Assembly: GCA_013414795.1 (NCBI GenBank)
Contig: CP058732.1
Span: 2,021,950 to 2,085,949 of the forward strand
Reading direction: 5' to 3'
DNA from: Candidatus Kapaibacterium sp.
GTDB taxonomy: Bacteria; Bacteroidota; Ignavibacteria; Kapaibacteriales; UBA2268
DNA length: 64,000 nucleotides
The notes below the pieces were generated by a model that did not search any database, was not told the DNA's origin, and saw only the letters and a list, made by a program, of their open reading frames with translations. Below are positions 54,570-63,724 of the stretch, piece after piece (the stretch's first letter is position 1; each line of letters begins with the position of its first letter). The position numbers and the translations under genes are program-made.

Positions 54570-55910
54570 TTATTTAAACCAATCACTCGGCAAAGCCTTA
54601 TCAACAGTGATTTTCTTTGTTGCATTCTTTTCCCAATCGAGCAAATCCTTTTCAAAAAGATAGATATTTGTATTAATCAAAGTATCGCCTTGCTTTCTAA
54701 TATGGCAATTTGCATAACATTTCTCACCATCGGAAACCTTAGTAACATTTGTCCATCTTTGGATGTTATGCGGGGTTGCGTAATTATAAGTCGGTAAGGC
54801 ATCAAAATTTGGATACTGTGGAAGTCCATATTCAACCCAATTATCTGGGGCTGCAAGTGTTCTTCTTACAGTAACAAATTTATATTGCTTACGCACATCC
54901 TTCAAAGGATTTAAAGCAATCTTGAAATCCATATATGAAGGCACTCTTGCTCCAAGTCCGTGAATATGGCAACTACCACAATTGTTGTACTTTTGGGAAT
55001 GACACACATAGCAACTCAATGAATCAGAATGCATCAAATGGTATTTATTTTTGTCCTTAACATTTGGATGGCAAGTTTCGCATTTTGGCAATTTTTCGTA
55101 GGCATAACGATGCTCTGGAATGGTCCCGCTGCCGTGCATTTCACTACCCGTATGACAGGATGTACAAACCATACCCTTTGTTTGATGCACATCTGGTTTG
55201 GTTCCCGAGCCTATACCGAGAAAAGCATGCCCTCCCCTCGACGTATGGCACACGACACAAGTTTTAATCATATCGGGTGTTTTGACAAAATTATGACCAT
55301 TGGCTAAACCACCACCACCAGCGGTTGGTCGAATAACGTGGCATTCACCACAATTTGCGTGGCAAGTGGCACAATTCTTTTTGTAACCTTCCTTGTGCAT
55401 AGGAGAAAGTTTCTCGAAGTCTTTATAATTCGAATATCCGCTTCGAATGGCGACTTTTCGCATTTGCCCGTAACCATTGTGCAAACTTGAAGGAAAAGTA
55501 GAAACAATTTCCTCGTGACATTTCTTGCACTTCTGTTCAGCGGCAACGGATGGGTGCGAAATAAAGTCGCCAGAATGGGCTTGGTTTTTATCATCTGTTC
55601 CATCCACACCATTGTGGCAACCAGTACATCCTATTTTGTAGTGGGACGACTTCTTGAAACTCTCATAACCAACACCACCCATATAAACTCGGTCATACGG
55701 TTCATAGTGTGGGGCTTCGCCACCACAACCACCAGCAGGAAGAGTTGAGTCGGGTGTGTAGACCTTCATCAAATGCTCGTAATTTGTGTGGCAACCTTCG
55801 CACGAAGCAATACTTTTCTGGGGCTCAACAGTTGAGTCTTCTTTACATCCAAAGAACAACAGAACAAAACCAACAATTATTACCCTAAATAAATACAATT
55901 GCAATTTCAT
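54570..55910 (-). CDS. Multihaem c-type cytochrome lipoprotein
   Basis: 446 residues with lipobox FFGC (Cys22). Ten CXXCH haem sites begin at residues 37, 95, 128, 180, 187, 218, 249, 277, 300 and 311. An eleventh, CYANCH at 398-403, has the rarer CX3CH spacing and may or may not bind haem. Pairs such as CATCH..CGECH and the many extra His suggest bis-His packing as in multihaem electron carriers. Periplasmic or surface-facing electron transfer is expected. The family looks similar to c3-type/octahaem reductases in general layout, but no catalytic signature is recognised. Upstream of the double-rhodanese gene in the same operon. Confidence 0.88.
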   Translation of the reverse strand: MKLQLYLFRVIIVGFVLLFFGCKEDSTVEPQKSIASCEGCHTNYEHLMKVYTPDSTLPAGGCGGEAPHYEPYDRVYMGGVGYESFKKSSHYKIGCTGCHNGVDGTDDKNQAHSGDFISHPSVAAEQKCKKCHEEIVSTFPSSLHNGYGQMRKVAIRSGYSNYKDFEKLSPMHKEGYKKNCATCHANCGECHVIRPTAGGGGLANGHNFVKTPDMIKTCVVCHTSRGGHAFLGIGSGTKPDVHQTKGMVCTSCHTGSEMHGSGTIPEHRYAYEKLPKCETCHPNVKDKNKYHLMHSDSLSCYVCHSQKYNNCGSCHIHGLGARVPSYMDFKIALNPLKDVRKQYKFVTVRRTLAAPDNWVEYGLPQYPNFDALPTYNYATPHNIQRWTNVTKVSDGEKCYANCHIRKQGDTLINTNIYLFEKDLLDWEKNATKKITVDKALPSDWFK

Positions 55911-56034
55911 ATTACTCTCAGTTCATATATCAAATTGCTAAATTATAACAAAAAATGATTTAAATGATTGTATGAGTACCTAAGATATGGCTAAATCTGA
56001 TTTTTGTAAAAATGTGTTGTCTATTCTATAATTT

Positions 56035-56065
56035 TTTGTAAACATTTGCGAATTTCTTACTTTTG
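56035..56065 (+). promoter_or_regulatory. Bacteroidetes-type promoter for the nucleoside transporter
   Basis: TTTG at 56035-56038, 19 bases, TACTTTTG at 56058-56065: exact fit to TTTG-N19-TAnnTTTG. ATG follows 17 bases later. The 172-bp gap 55911-56082 holds nothing else I can identify. Confidence 0.7.
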
Positions 56066-56082
56066 AATTTTTTTGGGGAACT

Positions 56083-57330
56083 ATGTTCGCAACAAAATTA
56101 ATAAGTGCATTAGGAATTTTATTGATATTCTTAGTAACCTACTTAATGTCAGAAAATAAAAGAAAATTTCCTATTCGCATAGTACTTTGGGGCATTGGAC
56201 TACAATTTTCTCTTGCACTACTTGTGCTGTATATTCCTTTCGGTGTCACTGCATTTAAATGGATGGGCGACAGAGTGGCAGAGTTCCTCGATTTTAGCAA
56301 AAAAGGTGCAGAATTTGTCTTTGGCAATGCTGGAAAGCCAGAATATCAAACCACTTTTGGATACCAATTTGCAATCATCATTTCATCCACTATAATTTTT
56401 TTCTCTGCTTTTGTCTCCATATTATATCGATATGGAATAATTCAACGAATTGTTTACGCAATGGCTTGGGTTATGAATAAAACGATGGGAACAAGTGGAA
56501 TAGAATCATTGTCCGCAGCGAGCAATGTTTTTTTGGGTCAAACAGAAGCCCCTTTGCTTGTTCGCCATTATCTTCACAATGCAACACGCTCGGAATTATT
56601 TTCAATTATGTGCGGGGGTTTTGCCACAATTGCTGGCGGGGTTATGGCTGCATACATCCAAATGGGAATATCGCCCGTTATTCTTATAACAGCCAGCCTT
56701 ATTTCTGCACCTGGAAGTTTAATGCTTTCCAAAGTTGTTATTGAACCAAAAAGTTCAGTTAAAGACATAAAAGAGGTTAAATACATATCTGTACCCGAGA
56801 CGAAAAGCATACTCGATGCAATCACGCAAGGAGCAAGCGACGGAATGAAACTGGCGATAAATGTTGTTGCAATGCTTATCGCATTCATTTCGCTAATTGC
56901 ATTGCTCGACGCTGGCTTGCAATTAATTCATAACTTGTTGCAACCGCTTGGAATTTACTTCCCACAAAGTCTGAAAGAAATTTTCGGATACTTGTTCCTT
57001 CCCTTCGCTTACATAGTTGGCGTTCCACCATCCGAGGCGAAAATATTTGCCAGTTTGTTGGGAACTAAAATTAGCATAAACGAGTTTATTGCATACGCAG
57101 ATTTAGCACAATTGATCAAAAGCGGGGCTTTATCCCAAAGAACCATAGACCTTGCAACGTTTGCACTGTGTGGCTTTGCGAATCTTGGTTCAATTGCAAT
57201 ACAAATAGGCGGTATCGGTGCACTTGTACCAGAAAGAAGAACCGAAGTTGTCCAACTTGGCTTTAAAGCAATGATTGTCGGAGCATTGACAAATCTACTG
57301 ACAGCCACAATTGCTGGTATTATTATTTAA
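56083..57330 (+). CDS. Concentrative nucleoside transporter (CNT/NupC family)
   Basis: 415 residues with about ten membrane segments. GQTEAPLLVRHYL and MCGGFATIAGGVMAAYI are the substrate-binding hairpin motifs of CNT transporters, and FALCGFANLGSIAIQIGG is the C-terminal counterpart. Imports nucleosides with H+ or Na+. Single gene with its own promoter. The kinase of adenosine type at 44436-45431 could act on imported nucleosides, but they are far apart. Confidence 0.93.
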   Translation: MFATKLISALGILLIFLVTYLMSENKRKFPIRIVLWGIGLQFSLALLVLYIPFGVTAFKWMGDRVAEFLDFSKKGAEFVFGNAGKPEYQTTFGYQFAIIISSTIIFFSAFVSILYRYGIIQRIVYAMAWVMNKTMGTSGIESLSAASNVFLGQTEAPLLVRHYLHNATRSELFSIMCGGFATIAGGVMAAYIQMGISPVILITASLISAPGSLMLSKVVIEPKSSVKDIKEVKYISVPETKSILDAITQGASDGMKLAINVVAMLIAFISLIALLDAGLQLIHNLLQPLGIYFPQSLKEIFGYLFLPFAYIVGVPPSEAKIFASLLGTKISINEFIAYADLAQLIKSGALSQRTIDLATFALCGFANLGSIAIQIGGIGALVPERRTEVVQLGFKAMIVGALTNLLTATIAGIII

Positions 57331-57359
57331 TAAAGTGAATTTTTCATAAAACCCATAAA

Positions 57360-57887
57360 CTACAATCGAAAATGCAAACCAGCAAGAATCCCCAGGAATG
57401 TAGTATTTTCACTCTCGGTAAAAATAATTGTGTACTTCAAACTTCCTCTGAATTCCATATTTGGGGTAATTGGATATGCAATTCCAATTAATGGAACAAA
57501 ACCAAATTTTGTTTCACTATCAGATGAAGAGTAACTTAAGTAACTGGATTTCCAGGAGTTAAAAAACAAGAACGTTTCAGCTCCGATGTAAGGAATTAGA
57601 CCAGTGTTAGAAAACCGATAGTTTATACCGATGTTTAAAGGAATAGTATTAAAAGTATATTTAATACCGCTTTCTTCCTTACTAAAACTCCAATATCCAA
57701 TCGACCCAGTGAAAAGAATGTTTCTGTCCATAAAATAAGTAAAAACCCCGTTTAACCCAAAACCAGTATTAACTACATCTGCAAACTCTCCAGTAGGAAT
57801 TGCTAATCCGATATCCACTCCAAACATTATTGGAGATACAAACTTTTTGCTTTTTTGAGCATAAACATCAATTGAGAGCAAAAGCAA
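57360..57887 (-). CDS. Small outer-membrane barrel protein, start unresolved
   Basis: 175 residues if it begins at TTG 57887, but that start lies in the middle of a signal peptide. The frame is open further up and reads KKKLIVLTSVFCLLLLSIDVYAQ, a normal signal with its basic end at about 57918-57926. No ATG, GTG or TTG precedes it in frame; a CTG at 57903 or 57963 is possible. The mature part has barrel strands (FGVDIGLAIPTGEF, LNIGINYRFSNTG, LAGLHFRL). Third in the OmpA-VWA operon, so translational re-initiation after the upstream stop is possible, as is a sequence error. Confidence 0.6.
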   Translation of the reverse strand: MLLLSIDVYAQKSKKFVSPIMFGVDIGLAIPTGEFADVVNTGFGLNGVFTYFMDRNILFTGSIGYWSFSKEESGIKYTFNTIPLNIGINYRFSNTGLIPYIGAETFLFFNSWKSSYLSYSSSDSETKFGFVPLIGIAYPITPNMEFRGSLKYTIIFTESENTTFLGILAGLHFRL

Positions 57888-57952
57888 ACAAAAAACGCTT
57901 GTCAGAACAATTAATTTTTTCTTAAAGCCCCTAAAAAGGATTAATGAATATG

Positions 57953-60900
57953 TTACTTTAACCAGATAAATTTCTGGCTTCTCAAAGTTGTTGGTCCTTC
58001 AAGTCGAAGGATATAAATCCCATTGTTTAGTTCTTTTGCATAGATTTGGTAGACAATCGTTTCAACTTTCTGAAACTCAAAATTGGTGCTTATGAGTGTG
58101 TTTCCAAGCAAATCGCAAATGGATATTCTATGCATTCCAGTTTCCAATGGCGTAAATGTCAATTCAATTGTATTGTTGCTCGGCACAGGGTTAATGTCGA
58201 ACACAACCATTGGCTTTGGTTCGAATAAACGCAATCCCCCACTATTGCAAACATTTTTCAATGTGAATTTCCCAGGTTTTTCAGTGAATACAACGAAGCC
58301 CTTGTTGGTTCGAGTGTTACCGATTTCTATGTCAGTGGAAACTGCATTTCCCAACTTTGCTTTGAATTGTAGCATTGCAATCGCAGAGTCATTATTGATT
58401 GGAACAACGGGTAAATTATTTAACCTAATCGTTGCTTTTTGTGTACCAAAATCTACATTACCCGAGGGTGTGTTTCCAATTGGCTCCATCAAAGTATAGT
58501 TAAAACTCAAATCTGTTGAAATTCCGCTATGGAAATTGGTTAAGTTTTTAGCATTTTTTAGATAGATTGGTAACAGAAATTCCTCGCCAGTGTTTGCTTC
58601 AATTATGCCAACTGAAATTTCAGCAGACGAAGGTAATACTTCGAATAATCCATCCTCTTCGGTAAAAGCAATAAATCCATCCAATGTTTGGGTAGAATTC
58701 ACATCAAGAATAGTTTGAGTTACTGTGGAATTTAAAACCTCGAAATTGATTTCAACTAATTTTGTAGTATTTGGTGTAAAAGGAATGTTATCCAACAATA
58801 TATTATTTGCTCCTAAATTAGTATTCACTACTGGATTGGTGCTTACGAACTTTAGCAAATTTTGGTCATAGTTAATTTTAGTACGAATTCTTGTTGTTCC
58901 AGATTTGTCCAGCATAGTACCATTCTTAATTAGAATCGGAATAGTAACTATTTCGCCAATCAATCCTTGATGATTTTCAATAGCGATTGTGGCTTTAGAA
59001 GCAATAGGATTACTTGTAAATAAGATAGAATCTTCAAAATTGCAAGGCTCCCCGACTAACCGCAAATAGGCGTTCAATGGATTTGAACTTTGAGGATCAA
59101 AACGCACAACGCAAGTAATCGAGGACATTTGTGGAATAGTCCAAGGAAGATTTGGGGAAACAATTCTCAACTGTGGGTCCGAGAAATTTGCTTGGGTTAT
59201 AGTCAGTTGTCGGTTTGAAGTGTTTTTAATTGTAACATTAGTATCTTTTGGCACTCCAACAACACCAGAGATTGGTATAGGTTGACGATCGATTTTGGGG
59301 GCAACCACCAGTGCATTTAATTGCACTTTCTTGGTAACATTACAATAATTATCGACAATGTTTAAGTCTGCAACGAAGTTTCCTTCGACAGAAGACTTTG
59401 CAAGAACTTTAATCACAAGAGATGAACCATTTGGTATGTTTATTGGTCCACTCGGGTTTACTGCAAAGGGACTATTAATGTTTAAATTAAGCGATAAATC
59501 GACATTGCCAACATTTCTTATTTCCAAGTCATAACTTTTTTCTTCGTTTGGACACAGTAATCCAAAATCAATTGAATTTAAATTTGTGGTAAACGCATAT
59601 TCAGCATTGAATACGGAAATAGGTATTGTATAAACAGGAGAGTTTTTTGCATTGCTCGTTATCACAACATTAGCATTAAGATTACCTTTCGATGTTGGAT
59701 TGCATCTAACAACAAAAGAATATTCGCCGCTTGGTGGAATCGTAACTTGACCGGGATTTGAAGGCACAAATGAAAATTCATTGGCATTCGGCCCAGTCAA
59801 CTCAAATTTTGAAATTTCCAAATTCAAAGCACCAGTGTTTTTTACAACGATTGTTGTATCGAAACTCTGTCGTTTGCAATCTAAATCTGGCAGTTTCAAA
59901 GTAGTTACAGACGAAATCTCTGGAAATCCACTGCCGCTACCAAATATTCTTGATTCAAATCTCCCCTTTTGCGTATTGAAAACCAATTTACTTTCACGAT
60001 TAGAAGCGTCAGAAGGTGTGAAGGAAATATCATATTGCAAACAAGATTGGGGTTGTAAAGTGATGTTTGTGGTTCCACCAAGAATTCTAAAATCGCCTTG
60101 ATCCCCACCAGTTACGCTTATTGAATAAATCGTCAATGGTTCATTCCAATTATTGCAAAAAACTGTTTTCTGAGGAACTGTTTTAGATTGACCAACAACG
60201 CCCGAACCACAATCCACATCCAATGGGTAAATCCAGCCAGTATTAACTTTCGCATTGTTTCCATCACAGGCTGATGTCGTAAAGGTAAAATCAAAAGTAT
60301 GGAATAGAGAGTCGCTAAATGGAGTTATCGAAATCTTTATAGTTCTTGAAGAGTCTTTGTCAATCTTGAAAGGTGGGCCTGAACCACCCCAATCAACGAC
60401 CGAGACATTGTTGAATGGAGAACTTACCCCGGGGGGATCAACCGAAACAAAGTTATTTCTGGCTTTCAAGGTAACCGATTGTTCAAAAGCACCAGTTTGG
60501 TTCAAAATATTATAGGTTCTATCAATCACTTCAAGGGAGGGCAAAATATTTTGTGGAACTTTGTACGCGAAAGTGTCCATAACAGCAAACGGCTTGTAAA
60601 TTACCTGGACATTGCCACCAGAACAATCAGATGTAAATTTGATTTTGCAGGGTGCTGGCGGTCCAAATGTTCCAATAGTATTCAAAATATTTGAATACAA
60701 GTTATTCAATTCTTCTTGGCTTGGAACAGATTTATAGGCTTGACCGTAAGGGGTCCCAGTGCAAATAGCATTCAACTCGTTTGGAACATCAAATCCTAAC
60801 GTAATAGCATAAATGGTTACATCATACTTCCTTGCAGAATCAAGAATTTCACCGACCCAAACGTTCACACGACTTGGTGGCGGAGAAGAACGCCCCTCGT

Positions 60901-61513
60901 GTTTTCCATCAGTTAGAAAAATAACAACTGGTTTGTATTTCGCTTTTCTGGCAATCAATAATGCTCCGGGCTTACCTGTCCAACTATATAAAAATCCAGC
61001 ATTGTAGTCTGTGCCAGACCTTGGATTAAGCAAAAATGTGTCCAAGCCTTTGTTTAACCACCATTTGCTATTTGTAAAGTCTCGAATTAATTCATTTTCA
61101 TAGTCGAACAAAGTAATAGCCGCTTCCCAACGAGTACTATCCTTTGGTAATGAATTTATTGCATTCCGTGCTGCTTCTCGAACCACATCCATTTTAGTCT
61201 TGCCTGGAATTGTGCTTGGTTCAGACATCGAATATGAAATATCAATAGTTAAAATTAACGAAAACTTTGTTTGACCAATTGGCGGACAACTCACACTTTG
61301 AATAGCCCTTTCAATTGAATTTTCCAACACTTGAATATCGTTTGCATTGTAATTCCGAACTTCGTTTCCATCCTTGTCCCAAACTTTAAACTCCAGGGTA
61401 ATCACGGGATAGGTTCCTGGAAAAACTTCGAAAATTTGTAACTGTTGAGCAAATATCTTAATTGAAAATGTAAAGGCAATTAAGCAAATTAAAAGTTTTA
61501 AATATCTATTCAT
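57953..61513 (-). CDS. VWA-domain T9SS surface protein with anchor and cohesin-like domains
   Basis: 1186 residues. Signal peptide 1 to about 22. A von Willebrand A domain spans about 84-290, with the metal site DISYSMS (Asp91, Ser93, Ser95), then VVIFLTDGKHEG. Choice-of-anchor D-type segments follow (KNTGALNLEISKFELTG, RNVGNVDLSLNLN, KNTSNRQLTI). Two cohesin-like segments come next (about 860-1100: GEIVTIPILIKNG, GEEFLLPIYLKNA). The end (about 1105-1186, FDINPVPSNNTIELTF, LNNGIYILRL) is a T9SS type A sorting domain. Probably surface, metal-dependent binding of a partner. Downstream of the tandem-OmpA gene in one operon. Confidence 0.85.
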   Translation of the reverse strand: MNRYLKLLICLIAFTFSIKIFAQQLQIFEVFPGTYPVITLEFKVWDKDGNEVRNYNANDIQVLENSIERAIQSVSCPPIGQTKFSLILTIDISYSMSEPSTIPGKTKMDVVREAARNAINSLPKDSTRWEAAITLFDYENELIRDFTNSKWWLNKGLDTFLLNPRSGTDYNAGFLYSWTGKPGALLIARKAKYKPVVIFLTDGKHEGRSSPPPSRVNVWVGEILDSARKYDVTIYAITLGFDVPNELNAICTGTPYGQAYKSVPSQEELNNLYSNILNTIGTFGPPAPCKIKFTSDCSGGNVQVIYKPFAVMDTFAYKVPQNILPSLEVIDRTYNILNQTGAFEQSVTLKARNNFVSVDPPGVSSPFNNVSVVDWGGSGPPFKIDKDSSRTIKISITPFSDSLFHTFDFTFTTSACDGNNAKVNTGWIYPLDVDCGSGVVGQSKTVPQKTVFCNNWNEPLTIYSISVTGGDQGDFRILGGTTNITLQPQSCLQYDISFTPSDASNRESKLVFNTQKGRFESRIFGSGSGFPEISSVTTLKLPDLDCKRQSFDTTIVVKNTGALNLEISKFELTGPNANEFSFVPSNPGQVTIPPSGEYSFVVRCNPTSKGNLNANVVITSNAKNSPVYTIPISVFNAEYAFTTNLNSIDFGLLCPNEEKSYDLEIRNVGNVDLSLNLNINSPFAVNPSGPINIPNGSSLVIKVLAKSSVEGNFVADLNIVDNYCNVTKKVQLNALVVAPKIDRQPIPISGVVGVPKDTNVTIKNTSNRQLTITQANFSDPQLRIVSPNLPWTIPQMSSITCVVRFDPQSSNPLNAYLRLVGEPCNFEDSILFTSNPIASKATIAIENHQGLIGEIVTIPILIKNGTMLDKSGTTRIRTKINYDQNLLKFVSTNPVVNTNLGANNILLDNIPFTPNTTKLVEINFEVLNSTVTQTILDVNSTQTLDGFIAFTEEDGLFEVLPSSAEISVGIIEANTGEEFLLPIYLKNAKNLTNFHSGISTDLSFNYTLMEPIGNTPSGNVDFGTQKATIRLNNLPVVPINNDSAIAMLQFKAKLGNAVSTDIEIGNTRTNKGFVVFTEKPGKFTLKNVCNSGGLRLFEPKPMVVFDINPVPSNNTIELTFTPLETGMHRISICDLLGNTLISTNFEFQKVETIVYQIYAKELNNGIYILRLEGPTTLRSQKFIWLK

Positions 61514-61549
61514 TTTTCACCTCTGTTTGTTCCTCAATCATTAACACAT

Positions 61550-63580
61550 TTATTCAATAGGTGTTACAATTTCAATATTAACAGTTCGACAGTAAAATCT
61601 TCCTTCTGGCAAATTGTTGTCATAAAGTAAACGGGTTTCCCCAAGACCTTTGGCAAACTTTGGGTCGACACCAAGAACTTTTGCAGTTTCCAATGCTCGT
61701 TTTGTTGACAATTCAAGATTTGTTTGCTCATTTCCAATTCTATCAGTGAAACCTTCGATTTTGACCGTTGAAGTAGGTTTTATTCTTTTCTTGGCTATTT
61801 CCGCTATCTTCAAGTTGTCCCCAGAAATCTGCGATTGACCAAATCCAAACAAAATCAAACTAAATCTGTCGATTTGTTTGTCCGCCACCTGCTCAATAAT
61901 CTTCTTCTCGATTGTCATAACCTGGACTGGCAGTTCAAGTGTTTGGGACTCCCATCTTTTGTTATCTTTATCAATAACAATTAGTTTATATTTTAATGGT
62001 TCATCGAATTTTGGAACATTTTGTTGTTCTTGCTCTACTTTCCATTCAATGACTTTTGGAATATCCCCTGTCCCTTCAAAAACTTTAACAACCCCCTGGC
62101 TTTGAGATGTTATAAGTTGCCAGCGGTCCACACCAATTGGGGTTTTAACATCGGTCTTAAATCTAAATGTTGGGGGATTTACCTCCCTTAAAGTATCCTC
62201 AACAACTAAAGGTTCGAATATTTGTGGAATATTTGCATAAATCTCAACTCTTCTATTTTCTTCGATACCATCTGGGTCGTTTGGATTGGATGGATTATCG
62301 GGTAAATTCTTGGCTACAATTTTCAACCTTTCGGGTTCAATATTCCAAACATTAATAAGATAATTTCGCACTGCTTCGGCACGCTTTCGTGAAAGGTCAA
62401 GATTCCCTTTTTCCAAACCTTGGTCACTAATGCAACCAACGATTGTTAGTTCCGCTTGTGGATATTGGGCAACTCTTTTTCCAATGATATTTAAAATATG
62501 ATAATAGATATCGAGTGTGGGTAAACCATACAACTTTTTGACATTGAAATCCTTCGTCTCGGCTGGGTTTAACAATTTATACCTTTTGGGGATTACTGCT
62601 GAATTTTCATCAAAGAAAACGTAACCAAGCAATGGATGCATCTTTGTTGAAAGGAATTCTTCGATTTTCAAAACTGTTACTGGTTGTTCGTTCCCTTTTT
62701 CATCAAGACTAACAGCAACGATGGATGCTTCGAGCGATGGGGAAGTTGGAGGCTCGGGCAAGTCTGCAAGCGGTGGTGTAATCGGCGGTGGTGCTGGTGG
62801 CTTGACTATCTTTACTTTCCTCGGGGCATAAACCAAAGAAATACCACCAGAAATCGAAAAAGAACGCCATTCGTGATTTTTTGCAATTTCGTTAAATCGT
62901 CCACGAAACATAACATTTGGAACGAGGAACAAAGTGTTGTTAGCATTCATTGGTAGATAGTAATTGACGCCAAGTCCAACACCGAAAAGCAATTTATTGA
63001 CGTTGGGGATTTCACCAGTGGTATGATTTCTCACCCTTGTTTTTTCAATTGCAAAGACGCCGTAGGAAGGTTCAATAATCTCTTCTTTTTGTTCAAATTC
63101 ATTTTTAAAAAGGAAGTTCATTGTCGGTCCAAAAAGTATATGAAATTGCGGAGTGAATCTATACGAAAATAATATATCCCCAGAAACAGAATTTAACGTT
63201 GCTTTGACAGAATGTTCGAATGTTCCTAAAACACCATCAAGCCCTTGGGCAGACAAATATTCATTTTCCTTCTTCTTCAATGTAGCACTAAGATTTTCCA
63301 ATCCTCCTTGAATTCGAAGGGAAAAGTTCTCGCTTAACGGAAAAGAAACAAGAGGACCAACCCAGTAGTTAAGTCCTAAACCTGTCTCGAAACGAGGACA
63401 ACAACTGGGAATATTAGGAAAGTCAATTCCCTTAAAATTTGCTGTTTGGAAATTAAGCCCTACCCCAAAACCCAAACCAAAAGAAAGACGATTGGACCAA
63501 GGAGAATCTAGAAATTCAATCGAAGATAAATTAAATCTTAAGAAGAAGAGAAGGAATAACACAGTCAAAATCTTTTTCAT
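61550..63580 (-). CDS. OmpA-family protein with two peptidoglycan-binding domains
   Basis: 676 residues from the ATG at 63580, preceded by AAGGAG; a start at 63607 would add nine residues before the signal. Signal 1 to about 20. Residues about 30-253 are a probable outer-membrane barrel. A Pro-rich linker (260-280) joins two OmpA-like domains, about 318-448 (LDLSRKRAEAVRNYL, NRRVEIY) and 572-672 (IEGFTDRIGNEQTNLELSTKRA), separated by an intermediate sandwich. Most OmpA proteins have one such domain. Anchors the outer membrane to peptidoglycan; first gene of the operon with the VWA protein. Confidence 0.87.
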   Translation of the reverse strand: MKKILTVLFLLFFLRFNLSSIEFLDSPWSNRLSFGLGFGVGLNFQTANFKGIDFPNIPSCCPRFETGLGLNYWVGPLVSFPLSENFSLRIQGGLENLSATLKKKENEYLSAQGLDGVLGTFEHSVKATLNSVSGDILFSYRFTPQFHILFGPTMNFLFKNEFEQKEEIIEPSYGVFAIEKTRVRNHTTGEIPNVNKLLFGVGLGVNYYLPMNANNTLFLVPNVMFRGRFNEIAKNHEWRSFSISGGISLVYAPRKVKIVKPPAPPPITPPLADLPEPPTSPSLEASIVAVSLDEKGNEQPVTVLKIEEFLSTKMHPLLGYVFFDENSAVIPKRYKLLNPAETKDFNVKKLYGLPTLDIYYHILNIIGKRVAQYPQAELTIVGCISDQGLEKGNLDLSRKRAEAVRNYLINVWNIEPERLKIVAKNLPDNPSNPNDPDGIEENRRVEIYANIPQIFEPLVVEDTLREVNPPTFRFKTDVKTPIGVDRWQLITSQSQGVVKVFEGTGDIPKVIEWKVEQEQQNVPKFDEPLKYKLIVIDKDNKRWESQTLELPVQVMTIEKKIIEQVADKQIDRFSLILFGFGQSQISGDNLKIAEIAKKRIKPTSTVKIEGFTDRIGNEQTNLELSTKRALETAKVLGVDPKFAKGLGETRLLYDNNLPEGRFYCRTVNIEIVTPIE

Positions 63581-63699
63581 AAATTGCTCCTTTATCAGCA
63601 ATTTCAAAATTATCTAAAAAAACATTATAAATGATAATTCAAAAGGAAAATTACGAAAAAACTTTTAAAATAGAAAATAATATTAAGCGTTTTATTTAA

Positions 63700-63717
63700 T
63701 TTAGTTTTTTAACTAAA
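63700..63717 (+). promoter_or_regulatory. Inverted repeat, probable ArsR operator
   Basis: TTTAGTT at 63700-63706 and AACTAAA at 63711-63717 form a perfect 7-base palindrome with a four-base spacer, ending seven bases before the ATG. The place is right for autorepression by the ArsR protein encoded downstream. Confidence 0.55.
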
Positions 63718-63724
63718 TGACAAA

